In this document: piece by piece, positions 1 to 13,811 of the stretch | Numbering within the stretch: the first letter of the stretch is position 1 | Layout: each line of letters starts with the position of its first letter | Assembly: GCA_035222895.1 (NCBI GenBank) | Contig: JAVYIG010002740.1 | Span: forward strand, 166,490-230,489 | Source of the DNA: Strongylocentrotus droebachiensis | Taxonomy: Eukaryota; Echinodermata; Echinoidea; Camarodonta; Strongylocentrotidae | Direction: 5' to 3' | Length of the DNA stretch: 64,000 nucleotides | Translations under genes and position numbers: made by a program | The notes under the pieces: generated by a model | Databases searched by the model: none | The model's input: only the letters and a program-made list of their open reading frames with translations | Told to the model about the DNA's origin: nothing

Positions 1-2926
1 TTTCAAAAGGATATGGGGGTCAGGATCCATCTAATGTCATGTAAGTACATTCATTGTGGGGAAACTAGCCTATATTAAAATTTTAATTTTTTCCTTCAAA
101 ATGCTGAACCACTCCGGCCCTTGCCATTTCGGCCCAAAAGTTGTGATAATTCAAATGTTACAATATTTGCCCCTACACCCTTTTCAAAAGGATATGGGGG
201 TCAGGATCCATCTAATGGCATGTAAGTACATTCATTGTGGGGAAACTAGCCTATATTAAAATTGTAATTTTTTCCTTCAAAATGCTGAACCACTCCGGCC
301 CTTTCCATTTCGGCCCAAAAGTTGTGATAATTCAAATGTTTACAATATTCCCCCCTACACCCCTTTCTAAAGGATATAGGGGTCTGGATCCATCTAATGG
401 CATGTAAGTACATTCATTGTGGGAAAACTGGCCTGTTCTAAAATTTTATTTTTTTCCTCCAAAATGCTGAACCACTCCGGCCCTTTCTATTTCGGCCCAA
501 AAGTTGTGATAATTCAAATGTTTACAATATTTGCCCCTACACCCTTTCAAAAGGATATGGGGGTCAGGATCCATCTAATGGCATGTAAGTACATTCATTG
601 TGGGGAATTTAGCCTATATTAAAATTTTAATTTTTTCCTTCAAAATGCTGAACCACTCCGGCCCTTGCCATTTCGGCCCAAAAGTTGTGATAATTCAAAT
701 GTTAAAATATTTGCCCCTACACCCTTTTCAAAAGGATATGGGGGTCAGGATCCATCTAATGGCATGTAAGTACATTCATTGTGGGGAAACTGGCCTGTTC
801 TAAAATTTTAGTTTTTTCCTTCAAAATGCTGAACCACTCCGGCCCTTACTATTTCGGCCCAAAAGTTGTGATAATTCAAATGTTTACAATATTTCCCCCT
901 ACACCCCTTTCTAAAGGATATTGGGGTCTGGATCCATCTAATGGCATGTAAGTACATTCATTGTGGGAAAACTGGCCTGTTCTAAAATTTTATTTTTTTC
1001 CTCCAAAATGCTGAACCACACCGGCCCTTTCTATTTCGGCCCAAAAGTTGTGATAATTCAAATGTTTACAATATTTGCCCCTACACCCTTTCAAAAGGAT
1101 ATGGGGGTCAGGATCCATCTAATGGCATGTAAGTACATTCATTGTGGGGAATTTAGCCTATATTAAAATTTTAATTTTTTCCTTCAAAATGCTGAACCAC
1201 TCCGGCCCTTGCCATTTCGGCCCAAAAGTTGTGATAATTCAAATGTTAAAATATTTGCCCCTACACCCTTTTCAAAAGGATATGGGGGTCAGGATCCATC
1301 TAATGGCATGTAAGTACATTCATTGTGGGGAAACTAGCCTATATTAAAATTTTAATTTTTTCCTTCAAAATGCTGAACCACTCCGGCCCTTACTATTTCG
1401 GCCCAAAAGTTGTGATAATTCAAATGTTTACAATATTTCCCCCTACACCCCTTTCTAAAGGATATAGGGGTCTGGATCCATCTAATGGCATGTAAGTACA
1501 TTCATTGTGGGGAAACTAGCCTATATTAAAATTTTAATTTTTTCCTTCAAAATGCTGAACCACTCCGGCCCTTTCCATTTCGGCCTGAAATTGGGGTTTA
1601 TTCTATTTTTTACAATATTTGCCCCTACACCCCTTTCAAAAGGATATGGGGGTCAGGATCCATCTAATGGCATGTAAGTACATTCATTGTGGGGAAACTA
1701 GCCTATATTAAAATTTTAATTTTTTCCTTCAAAATGCTGAACCACTCCGGCCCTTGCCATTTCGGCCCAAAAGTTGTGATAATTCAAATGTTACAATATT
1801 TGCCCCTACACCCCTTTCAAAAGGATATGGGGGTCAGGATCCATCTAATGGCATGTAAGTACATTCATTGTGGGAAAACTGGCCTGTTCTAAAATTTTAA
1901 TTTTTTCCTTCAAAATGCTGAACCACTCCGGCCCTTGCCATTTCGGCCCAAAAGTTGTGATAATTCAAATGTTTACAATATTTGCCCCTACACCCTTTTC
2001 AAAAGGATATGGGGGTCAGGATCCATCTAATGGCATGTAAGTACATTCATTGTGGGAAAACTGGCCTGTTCTAAAATTTTAATTTTTTCCTCCAAAATGC
2101 TGAACCACTCAGGCCCTTACTATTTCGGCACAAAAGTTGTGATAATTCAAATGTTTACAATATTTGCCCCTACACCCCTTTCAAAAGGATATGGGGGTCA
2201 GGATCCATCTAATGGCATGTAAGTACATTCATTGTGGGAAAACTGGCCTGTTCTAAAATTTTAATTTTTTCCTCCAAAATGCTGAACCACTCAGGCCCTT
2301 ACTATTTCGGCACAAAAGTTGTGATAATTCAAATGTTTACAATATTTGCCCCTACACCCCTTTCAAAAGGATATGGGGGTCAGGATCCATCTAATGGCAT
2401 GTAAGTACATTCATTGTGGGGAACTAGCCTATATTAAAATTTTAATTTTTTCCTTCAAAATGCTGAACCACTCCGGCCCTTGCCATTTCGGCCCAAAAGT
2501 TGTGATAATTCAAATGTTTACAATATTTGCCCCTACACCCCTTTCAAAAGGATATGGGGGTCAGGATCCATCTAATGGCATGTAAGTACATTCATTGTGG
2601 GGAACTAGCCTATATTAAAATTTTAATTTTTTCATTCAAAATGCTGAACCACTCCGGCCCTTGCCATTTCGGCCCAAAAGTTGTGATAATTCAAATGTTT
2701 ACAATATTTGCCCCTACACCCTTTTCAAAAGGATATGGGGGTCAGGATCCATCTAATGGCATGTAAGTACATTCATTGTGGGAAAACTGGCCTGTTCTAA
2801 AATTTTAATTTTTTCCTCCAAAATGCTGAACCACTCCGGCCCTTACTATTTCGGCACAAAAGTTGTGATAATTCAAATGTTTACAATATTTGCCCCTACA
2901 CCCCTTTCAAAAGGATATGGGGGTCA

Positions 2927-3107
2927 GGATCCATCTAATGGCATGTAAGTACATTCATTGTGGGGAACTAGCCTATATTAAAATTTTAATTTTTTCATTC
3001 AAAATGCTGAACCACTCCGGCCCTTTCCATTTCAACCTGAAAATGGTGTTTATTCTATTTTTTACAATATTTCCCCCTACACCCCTTTCAAAAGGATATG
3101 GGGGTCA
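2927..3107 (+). repeat. Representative monomer, class F (181 bp, CATTTCAACCTG block)
   Basis: A class D-like monomer with CCATTTCAACCTGAAAATGG and TGTTTATTCTATTTTTTAC. It lacks the usual CG of ATTTCGGCC. It is rare; related copies lie near 6.48, 40.1, 43.4, 49.4 and 51.4 kb. Confidence 0.84.
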
Positions 3108-3651
3108 GGATCCATCTAATGGCATGTAAGTACATTCATTGTGGGAAACTGGCCTGTTCTAAAATTTTAGTTTTTTCCTTCAAAATGCTGAACCACTCCG
3201 GCCCTTACTATTTCGGCCCAAAAGTTGTGATAATTCAAATGTTTACAATATTCCCCCCTACACCCCTTTCTAAAGGATATAGGGGTCTGGATCCATCTAA
3301 TGGCATGTAAGTACATTCATTGTGGGAAAACTGGCCTGTTCTAAAATTTTAATTTTTTCCTTCAAAATGCTGAACCACTCCGGCCCTTGCCATTTCGGCC
3401 CAAAAGTTGTGATAATTCAAATGTTTACAATATTTGCCCCTACACCCTTTTCAAAAGGATATGGGGGTCAGGATCCATCTAATGGCATGTAAGTACATTC
3501 ATTGTGGGAAAACTGGCCTGTTCTAAAATTTTAATTTTTTCCTCCAAAATGCTGAACCACTCCGGCCCTTACTATTTCGGCACAAAAGTTGTGATAATTC
3601 AAATGTTACAATATTTGCCCCTACACCCTTTTCAAAAGGATATGGGGGTCA

Positions 3652-3832
3652 GGATCCATCTAATGTCATGTAAGTACATTCATTGTGGGGAAACTAGCCT
3701 ATATTAAAATTTTAATTTTTTCCTTCAAAATGCTGAACCACTCCGGCCCTTGCCATTTCGGCCCAAAAGTTGTGATAATTCAAATGTTACAATATTTGCC
3801 CCTACACCCTTTTCAAAAGGATATGGGGGTCA
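3652..3832 (+). repeat. Representative monomer, class A (181 bp)
   Basis: Unit taken from one GGATCC to the next; the start is arbitrary. Diagnostic blocks are GGGGAAACTAGCCTATATT, CCTTCAAAATGCTG, TTGCCATTTCGGCCC, AAATGTTACAATATTTG and CCTTTTCAAAAGGATATG. It is among the commonest forms in the window. This copy has the AATGTCATG variant next to the BamHI site, where many other copies have AATGGCATG. Confidence 0.9.
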
Positions 3833-6800
3833 GGATCCATCTAATGGCATGTAAGTACATTCATTGTGGGGAAACTAGCCTATATTAAAATTGTAATTTT
3901 TTCCTTCAAAATGCTGAACCACTCCGGCCCTTTCCATTTCGGCCCAAAAGTTGTGATAATTCAAATGTTTACAATATTCCCCCCTACACCCCTTTCTAAA
4001 GGATATAGGGGTCTGGATCCATCTAATGGCATGTAAGTACATTCATTGTGGGAAAACTGGCCTGTTCTAAAATTTTATTTTTTTCCTCCAAAATGCTGAA
4101 CCACTCCGGCCCTTTCTATTTCGGCCCAAAAGTTGTGATAATTCAAATGTTTACAATATTTGCCCCTACACCCTTTCAAAAGGATATGGGGGTCAGGATC
4201 CATCTAATGGCATGTAAGTACATTCATTGTGGGGAATTTAGCCTATATTAAAATTTTAATTTTTTCCTTCAAAATGCTGAACCACTCCGGCCCTTGCCAT
4301 TTCGGCCCAAAAGTTGTGATAATTCAAATGTTAAAATATTTGCCCCTACACCCTTTTCAAAAGGATATGGGGGTCAGGATCCATCTAATGGCATGTAAGT
4401 ACATTCATTGTGGGGAAACTGGCCTGTTCTAAAATTTTAGTTTTTTCCTTCAAAATGCTGAACCACTCCGGCCCTTACTATTTCGGCCCAAAAGTTGTGA
4501 TAATTCAAATGTTTACAATATTTCCCCCTACACCCCTTTCTAAAGGATATTGGGGTCTGGATCCATCTAATGGCATGTAAGTACATTCATTGTGGGAAAA
4601 CTGGCCTGTTCTAAAATTTTATTTTTTTCCTCCAAAATGCTGAACCACACCGGCCCTTTCTATTTCGGCCCAAAAGTTGTGATAATTCAAATGTTTACAA
4701 TATTTGCCCCTACACCCTTTCAAAAGGATATGGGGGTCAGGATCCATCTAATGGCATGTAAGTACATTCATTGTGGGGAATTTAGCCTATATTAAAATTT
4801 TAATTTTTTCCTTCAAAATGCTGAACCACTCCGGCCCTTGCCATTTCGGCCCAAAAGTTGTGATAATTCAAATGTTAAAATATTTGCCCCTACACCCTTT
4901 TCAAAAGGATATGGGGGTCAGGATCCATCTAATGGCATGTAAGTACATTCATTGTGGGGAAACTAGCCTATATTAAAATTTTAATTTTTTCCTTCAAAAT
5001 GCTGAACCACTCCGGCCCTTACTATTTCGGCCCAAAAGTTGTGATAATTCAAATGTTTACAATATTTCCCCCTACACCCCTTTCTAAAGGATATAGGGGT
5101 CTGGATCCATCTAATGGCATGTAAGTACATTCATTGTGGGGAAACTAGCCTATATTAAAATTTTAATTTTTTCCTTCAAAATGCTGAACCACTCCGGCCC
5201 TTTCCATTTCGGCCTGAAATTGGGGTTTATTCTATTTTTTACAATATTTGCCCCTACACCCCTTTCAAAAGGATATGGGGGTCAGGATCCATCTAATGGC
5301 ATGTAAGTACATTCATTGTGGGGAAACTAGCCTATATTAAAATTTTAATTTTTTCCTTCAAAATGCTGAACCACTCCGGCCCTTGCCATTTCGGCCCAAA
5401 AGTTGTGATAATTCAAATGTTACAATATTTGCCCCTACACCCCTTTCAAAAGGATATGGGGGTCAGGATCCATCTAATGGCATGTAAGTACATTCATTGT
5501 GGGAAAACTGGCCTGTTCTAAAATTTTAATTTTTTCCTTCAAAATGCTGAACCACTCCGGCCCTTGCCATTTCGGCCCAAAAGTTGTGATAATTCAAATG
5601 TTTACAATATTTGCCCCTACACCCTTTTCAAAAGGATATGGGGGTCAGGATCCATCTAATGGCATGTAAGTACATTCATTGTGGGAAAACTGGCCTGTTC
5701 TAAAATTTTAATTTTTTCCTCCAAAATGCTGAACCACTCAGGCCCTTACTATTTCGGCACAAAAGTTGTGATAATTCAAATGTTTACAATATTTGCCCCT
5801 ACACCCCTTTCAAAAGGATATGGGGGTCAGGATCCATCTAATGGCATGTAAGTACATTCATTGTGGGAAAACTGGCCTGTTCTAAAATTTTAATTTTTTC
5901 CTCCAAAATGCTGAACCACTCAGGCCCTTACTATTTCGGCACAAAAGTTGTGATAATTCAAATGTTTACAATATTTGCCCCTACACCCCTTTCAAAAGGA
6001 TATGGGGGTCAGGATCCATCTAATGGCATGTAAGTACATTCATTGTGGGGAACTAGCCTATATTAAAATTTTAATTTTTTCCTTCAAAATGCTGAACCAC
6101 TCCGGCCCTTGCCATTTCGGCCCAAAAGTTGTGATAATTCAAATGTTTACAATATTTGCCCCTACACCCTTTTCAAAAGGATATGGGGGTCAGGATCCAT
6201 CTAATGGCATGTAAGTACATTCATTGTGGGAAAACTGGCCTGTTCTAAAATTTTAATTTTTTCCTCCAAAATGCTGAACCACTCCGGCCCTTACTATTTC
6301 GGCACAAAAGTTGTGATAATTCAAATGTTTACAATATTTGCCCCTACACCCCTTTCAAAAGGATATGGGGGTCAGGATCCATCTAATGGCATGTAAGTAC
6401 ATTCATTGTGGGGAACTAGCCTATATTAAAATTTTAATTTTTTCATTCAAAATGCTGAACCACTCCGGCCCTTTCCATTTCAACCTGAAAATGGTGTTTA
6501 TTCTATTTTTTACAATATTTCCTCCTACACCCCTTTCAAAAGGATATGGGGGTCAGGATCCATCTAATGGCATGTAAGTACATTCATTGTGGGAAACTGG
6601 CCTGTTCTAAAATTTTAGTTTTTTCCTTCAAAATGCTGAACCACTCCGGCCCTTACTATTTCGGCCCAAAAGTTGTGATAATTCAAATGTTTACAATATT
6701 TCCCCCTACACCCCTTTCTAAAGGATATAGGGGTCTGGATCCATCTAATGGCATGTAAGTACATTCATTGTGGGGAAACTAGCCTATATTAAAATTTTAA

Positions 6801-6950
6801 TTTTTTCCTTCAAAATGCTGAACCACTCCGGCCCTTGCCATTTCGACCCAAAAGTTGTGATAATTCAAATGTTACAATATTTGCCCCTACACCCTTTTCA
6901 AAAGGATATGGGGGTCAGGATCCATCTAATGTCATGTAAGTACATTCATT

Positions 6951-9900
6951 GTGGGGAAACTAGCCTATATTAAAATTTTAATTTTTTCCTTCAAAATGCT
7001 GAACCACTCCGGCCCTTGCCATTTCGGCCCAAAAGTTGTGATAATTCAAATGTTACAATATTTGCCCCTACACCCTTTTCAAAAGGATATAGGGGTCAGG
7101 ATCCATCTAATGGCATGTAAGTACATTCATTGTGGGGAAACTAGCCTATATTAAAATTGTAATTTTTTCCTTCAAAATGCTGAACCACTCCGGCCCTTTC
7201 CATTTCGGCCTGAAATTGGGGTTTATTCTATTTTTTACAATATTTGCCCCTACACCCCTTTCAAAAGGATATGGGGGTCAGGATCCATTTAATGGCATGT
7301 AAGTACATTCATTGTGGGGAATTTAGCCTATAGTAAAATTTTAATTTTTTCCTTCAAAATGCTGAACCACTCCGGCCCTTACTATTTCGGCCCAAAAGTT
7401 GTGATAATTCAAATGTTTACAATATTTGCCCCTACACCCCTTTCAAAAGGATATGGGGGTCAGGATCCATCTAATGGCATGTAAGTACATTCATTGTGGG
7501 GAAACTAGCCTATATTCAAATTTTAATTTTTTCCTTCAAAATGCTGAACCACTCCGGCCCTTTCCATTTCGGCCTGAAATTGGGGTTTATTCTATTTTTT
7601 ACAATATTTGCCCCTACACCCCTTTCAAAAGGATATGGGGGTCAGGATCCATCTAATGGCATGTAAGTACATTCATTGTGGGGAAACTGGCCTGTTCTAA
7701 AATTTTAGTTTTTTCCTTCAAAATGCTGAACCACTCCGGCCCTTACTATTTCGGCCCAAAAGTTGTGATAATTCAAATGTTTACAATATTTCCCCCTACA
7801 CCCCTTTCTAAAGGATATAGGGGTCTGGATCCATCTAATGGCATGTAAGTACATTCATTGTGGGGAAACTAGCCTATATTAAAATTGTAATTTTTTCCTT
7901 CAAAATGCTGAACCACTCCGGCCCTTGCCATTTCGACCCAAAAGTTGTGATAATTCAAATGTTACAATATTTGCCCCTACACCCTTTTCAAAAGGATATG
8001 GGGGTCAGGATCCATCTAATGTCATGTAAGTACATTCATTGTGGGGAAACTAGCCTATATTAAAATTTTAATTTTTTCCTTCAAAATGCTGAACCACTCC
8101 GGCCCTTGCCATTTCGGCCCAAAAGTTGTGATAATTCAAATGTTACAATATTTGCCCCTACACCCCTTTCAAAAGGATATGGGGGTCAGGATCCATCTAA
8201 TGGCATGTAAGTACATTCATTGTGGGAAACTGGCCTGTTCTAAAATTTTAGTTTTTTCCTTCAAAATGCTGAACCACTCCGGCCCTTACTATTTCGGCCC
8301 AAAAGTTGTGATAATTCAAATGTTTACAATATTTCCCCCTACACCCCTTTCTAAAGGATATAGGGGTCTGGATCCATCTAATGGCATGTAAGTACATTCA
8401 TTGTGGGGAAACTAGCCTATATTAAAATTGTAATTTTTTCCTTCAAAATGCTGATCCACTCCGGCCCTTGCCATTTCGACCCAAAAGTTGTGATAATTCA
8501 AATGTTACAATATTTCCCCCTACACCCTTTTCAAAAGGATATGGGGGTCAGGATCCATCTAATGTCATGTAAGTACATTCATTGTGGGGAAACTAGCCTA
8601 TATTAAAATTGTAATTTTTTCCTTCAAAATGCTGAACCACTCCGGCCCTTGCCATTTCGACCCAAAAGTTGTGATAATTCAAATGTTACAATATTTGCCC
8701 CTACACCCTTTTCAAAAGGATATGGGGGTCAGGATCCATCTAATGTCATGTAAGTACATTCATTGTGGGGAAACTAGCCTATATTAAAATTTTAATTTTT
8801 TCCTTCAAAATGCTGAACCACTCCGGCCCTTTCCATTTCGGCCTGAAATTGGGGTTTATTCTATTTTTTACAATATTTGCCCCTACACCCCTTTCAAAAG
8901 GATATGGGGGTCAGGATCCATCTAATGGCATGTAAGTACATTCATTGTGGGAAAACTGGCCTGTTCTAAAATTTTATTTTTTTCCTCCAAAATGCTGAAC
9001 CACTCCGGCCCTTTCTATTTCGGCCCAAAAGTTGTGATAATTCAAATGTTACAATATTTGCCCCTACACCCTTTTCAAAAGGATATGGGGGTCAGGATCC
9101 ATCTAATGTCATGTAAGTACATTCATTGTGGGGAAACTAGCCTATATTAAAATTTTAATTTTTTCCTTCAAAATGCTGAACCACTCCGGCCCTTGCCATT
9201 TCGGCCCAAAAGTTGTGATAATTCAAATGTTACAATATTTGCCCCTACACCCTTTTCAAAAGGATATGGGGGTCAGGATCCATCTAATGGCATGTAAGTA
9301 CATTCATTGTGGGGAAACTAGCCTATATTAAAATTGTAATTTTTTCCTTCAAAATGCTGAACCACTCCGGCCCTTTCCATTTCGGCCTGAAATTGGGGTT
9401 TATTCTATTTTTTACAATATTTGCCCCTACACCCCTTTCAAAAGGATATGGGGGTCAGGATCCATTTAATGGCATGTAAGTACATTCATTGTGGGGAATT
9501 TAGCCTATAGTAAAATTTTAATTTTTTCCTTCAAAATGCTGAACCACTCCGGCCCTTACTATTTCGGCCCAAAAGTTGTGATAATTCAAATGTTTACAAT
9601 ATTTGCCCCTACACCCCTTTCAAAAGGATATGGGGGTCAGGATCCATCTAATGGCATGTAAGTACATTCATTGTGGGGAAACTAGCCTATATTCAAATTT
9701 TAATTTTTTCCTTCAAAATGCTGAACCACTCCGGCCCTTTCCATTTCGGCCTGAAATTGGGGTTTATTCTATTTTTTACAATATTTGCCCCTACACCCCT
9801 TTCAAAAGGATATGGGGGTCAGGATCCATCTAATGGCATGTAAGTACATTCATTGTGGGGAAACTGGCCTGTTCTAAAATTTTAGTTTTTTCCTTCAAAA

Positions 9901-10036
9901 TGCTGAACCACTCCGGCCCTTACTATTTCGGCCCAAAAGTTGTGATAATTCAAATGTTTACAATATTTCCCCCTACACCCCTTTCTAAAGGATATAGGGG
10001 TCTGGATCCATCTAATGGCATGTAAGTACATTCATT
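6951..10036 (+). repeat. 12-monomer duplication (offset 2177)
   Basis: The monomers at 6951-7859 recur at 9128-10036 with the same rare changes, including CAGGATCCATTTAATGG with TAGCCTATAGTAAAA at about 7290 and 9467, and TATATTCAAATT at about 7511 and 9688. Confidence 0.78.
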
Positions 10037-11585
10037 GTGGGAAAACTGGCCTGTTCTAAAATTTTATTTTTTTCCTCCAAAATGCTGAACCACTCCGGCC
10101 TTTTCTATTTCGGCCCAAAAGTTGTGATAATTCAAATGTTTACAATATTTCCCCCTACACCCCTTTCTAAAGGATATAGGGGTCTGGATCCATCTAATGG
10201 CATGTAAGTACATTCATTGTGGGGAAACTAGCCTATATTAAAATTGTAATTTTTTCCTTCAAAATGCTGAACCACTCCGGCCCTTACTATTTCGGCCCAA
10301 AAGTTGTGATAATTCAAATGTTTACAATATTTCCCCTACACCCCTTTCTAAAGGATATAGGGGTCTGGATCCATCTAATGGCATGTAAGTACATTCATTG
10401 TGGGGAAACTAGCCTATATTAAAATTGTAATTTTTTCCTTCAAAATGCTGAACCACTCCGGCCCTTGCCATTTCGACCCAAAAGTTGTGATAATTCAAAT
10501 GTTACAATATTTGCCCCTACACCCTTTTCAAAAGGATATGGGGGTCAGGATCCATCTAATGTCATGTAAGTACATTCATTGTGGGGAAACTAGCCTATAT
10601 TAAAATTTTAATTTTTTCCTTCAAAATGCTGAACCACTCCGGCCCTTGCCATTTCGGCCCAAAAGTTGTGATAATTCAAATGTTACAATATTTGCCCCTA
10701 CACCCCTTTCAAAAGGATATGGGGGTCAGGATCCATCTAATGGCATGTAAGTACATTCATTGTGGGAAACTGGCCTGTTCTAAAATTTTAGTTTTTTCCT
10801 TCAAAATGCTGAACCACTCCGGCCCTTACTATTTCGGCCCAAAAGTTGTGATAATTCAAATGTTTACAATATTTCCCCCTACACCCCTTTCTAAAGGATA
10901 TAGGGGTCTGGATCCATCTAATGGCATGTAAGTACATTCATTGTGGGGAAACTAGCCTATATTAAAATTGTAATTTTTTCCTTCAAAATGCTGATCCACT
11001 CCGGCCCTTGCCATTTCGACCCAAAAGTTGTGATAATTCAAATGTTACAATATTTCCCCCTACACCCTTTTCAAAAGGATATGGGGGTCAGGATCCATCT
11101 AATGTCATGTAAGTACATTCATTGTGGGGAAACTAGCCTATATTAAAATTGTAATTTTTTCCTTCAAAATGCTGAACCACTCCGGCCCTTGCCATTTCGA
11201 CCCAAAAGTTGTGATAATTCAAATGTTACAATATTTGCCCCTACACCCTTTTCAAAAGGATATGGGGGTCAGGATCCATCTAATGTCATGTAAGTACATT
11301 CATTGTGGGGAAACTAGCCTATATTAAAATTTTAATTTTTTCCTTCAAAATGCTGAACCACTCCGGCCCTTTCCATTTCGGCCTGAAATTGGGGTTTATT
11401 CTATTTTTTACAATATTTGCCCCTACACCCCTTTCAAAAGGATATGGGGGTCAGGATCCATCTAATGGCATGTAAGTACATTCATTGTGGGAAAACTGGC
11501 CTGTTCTAAAATTTTATTTTTTTCCTCCAAAATGCTGAACCACTCCGGCCCTTTCTATTTCGGCCCAAAAGTTGTGATAATTCAA
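7860..11585 (+). repeat. 14-monomer duplication (offset 2540)
   Basis: The class order at 7860-9045 recurs at 10400-11585. Shared markers include the short GGGAAACTGG junction (8224, 10764) and the GCTGATCCACTCC variant (8450, 10990). The match ends within a monomer: at 8947 the second half is class A, at 11487 it is the TTTACAATATTTG form. Confidence 0.78.
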
Positions 11586-12392
11586 ATGTTTACAATATTT
11601 GCCCCTACACCCTTTCAAAAGGATATGGGGGTCAGGATCCATCTAATGGCATGTAAGTACATTCATTGTGGGGAAACTAGCCTATATTAAAATTGTAATT
11701 TTTTCCTTCAAAATGCTGATCCACTCCGGCCCTTGCCATTTCGACCCAAAAGTTGTGATAATTCAAATGTTACAATATTTCCCCCTACACCCTTTTCAAA
11801 AGGATATGGGGGTCAGGATCCATCTAATGTCATGTAAGTACATTCATTGTGGGGAAACTAGCCTATATTAAAATTGTAATTTTTTCCTTCAAAATGCTGA
11901 ACCACTCCGGCCCTTGCCATTTCGACCCAAAAGTTGTGATAATTCAAATGTTACAATATTTGCCCCTACACCCTTTTCAAAAGGATATGGGGGTCAGGAT
12001 CCATCTAATGTCATGTAAGTACATTCATTGTGGGGAAACTAGCCTATATTAAAATTTTAATTTTTTCCTTCAAAATGCTGAACCACTCCGGCCCTTTCCA
12101 TTTCGGCCTGAAATTGGGGTTTATTCTATTTTTTACAATATTTGCCCCTACACCCCTTTCAAAAGGATATGGGGGTCAGGATCCATCTAATGGCATGTAA
12201 GTACATTCATTGTGGGAAAACTGGCCTGTTCTAAAATTTTATTTTTTTCCTCCAAAATGCTGAACCACTCCGGCCCTTTCTATTTCGGCCCAAAAGTTGT
12301 GATAATTCAAATGTTTACAATATTTGCCCCTACACCCTTTCAAAAGGATATGGGGGTCAGGATCCATCTAATGGCATGTAAGTACATTCATT
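10943..12392 (+). repeat. 4-monomer (725-bp) tandem duplication
   Basis: The monomers starting near 10943, 11124, 11305 and 11487 recur in the same order from 11668 (GCTGATCCACTCC form, then TTTCGACCC form, class D, CCTCC form). A similar 4-5 monomer module recurs at 27277-28930. Confidence 0.78.
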
Positions 12393-13629
12393 GTGGGGAA
12401 ACTAGCCTATATTAAAATTTTAATTTTTTCCTTCAAAATGCTGAACCACTCCGGCCCTTGCCATTTCGGCCCAAAAGTTGTGATAATTCAAATGTTACAA
12501 TATTTGCCCCTACACCCTTTCAAAAGGATATGGGGGTCAGGATCCATCTAATGGCATGTAAGTACATTCATTGTGGGGAAACTAGCCTATATTAAAATTT
12601 TAATTTTTTCCTTCAAAATGTTGAACCACTCCGGCCCTTTCCATTTCGGCCTGAAATCGGGGTTTATTCAATTGTTTACAATATTTCCCCCTACACCCCT
12701 TTCAAAAGAATATGGGGGTCAGGATCCATCAAATGGCATGTAAGTACATTCATTGTGGGAAACCTGGCCTGTTCTAAAATTTTAATTTTTTCCTCCAAAA
12801 TGCTGAACCACTCCGGCCCTTGCCATTTCGGCCCGAAAGTTGTGATAATTCAAATGTTACAATATTTGCCCCTACACCCTTTTCAAAAGGATATGGGGGT
12901 CAGGATCCATCTAATGGCATGTAAGTACATTCATTGTGGGGAAACTAGCCTATATTAAAATTTTAATTTTTTCCTTCAAAATGCTGAACCACTCCGGCCC
13001 TTTCCATTTCGGCCTGAAATTGGGGTTTATTCTATTTTTTACAATATTTCCCCCTACACCTCTTTCAAAAGGATATGGGGGTCAGGATCCATCTAATGGC
13101 ATGTAAGTACATTCATTGTGGGGAAACTAGCCTATATTAAAATTTTAATTTTTTCCTTCAAAATGCTGAACCACTCCGGCCCTTTCCATTTCGGCCTGAA
13201 ATTGGGGTTTATTCTATTTTTTACAATATTTCCCCCTACACCCCTTTCAAAAGGATATGGGGTTCAGGATCCATCTAATGGCATGTAAGTACATTCATTG
13301 TGGGAAAACTGGCCTGTTCTAAAATTTTAATTTTTTCCTCCAAAATGCTGAACCACTCCGGCCCTTACTATTTCGGCCCAAAAGTTGTGATAATTCAAAT
13401 GTTTACAATATTTGCCCCTACACCCCTTTCTAAAGGATATAGGGGTCTGGATCCATCTAATGGCATGTAAGTACATTCATTGTGGGGAAACTAGCCTATA
13501 TTAAAATTGTAATTTTTTCCTTCAAAATGCTGAACCACTCCGGCCCTTGCCATTTCGGCCCAAAAGTTGTGATAATTCAAATGTTAAAATATTTGCCCCT
13601 ACACCCTTTTCAAAAGGATATGGGGGTCA

Positions 13630-13811
13630 GGATCCATCTAATGGCATGTAAGTACATTCATTGTGGGGAAACTGGCCTGTTCTAAAATTTTAGTTTTTTC
13701 CTTCAAAATGCTGAACCACTCCGGCCCTTACTATTTCGGCCCAAAAGTTGTGATAATTCAAATGTTTACAATATTTCCCCCTACACCCCTTTCTAAAGGA
13801 TATAGGGGTCT
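13630..13811 (+). repeat. Representative monomer, class B (182 bp)
   Basis: Diagnostic blocks are GAAACTGGCCTGTTCT, TTTTAGTTTTTTCC, TTACTATTTCGGCCC, GTTTACAATATTTCCCCC and CTAAAGGATATAGGGGTCTGG. It differs from class A at five separate blocks yet keeps the same frame of landmarks. A close relative has AAAACTGGCC with TTTTATTTTTTTCCTCC. Classes A and B often occur in alternation. Confidence 0.88.

Larger units (their letters stand above)
1..6771 (+). repeat. Higher-order repeat: 20-monomer (3629-bp) tandem duplication with one monomer lost
   Basis: Position 1 matches 3630, and class order is the same at offset 3629 up to about 2520/6150 (for example variants at 419/4048, 963/4592, 1689/5318). 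After one monomer is skipped in the second copy the offset becomes 3448 (2890/6338, 3098/6546) until the copies part at about 3323/6771. By eye the copies differ by only a few bases. The first copy may extend left of the window. Confidence 0.85.

Noticed and set aside
56-259. Recurrent 67-residue open frame (starting GTG) in most class A monomers, and the 64-177 residue variants throughout the array
   Set aside because: The frames start at GTG or TTG, are longer than a monomer only because the frame shifts at each 181-bp step, and appear or vanish with single-base class differences. They reflect the repeat, not genes.
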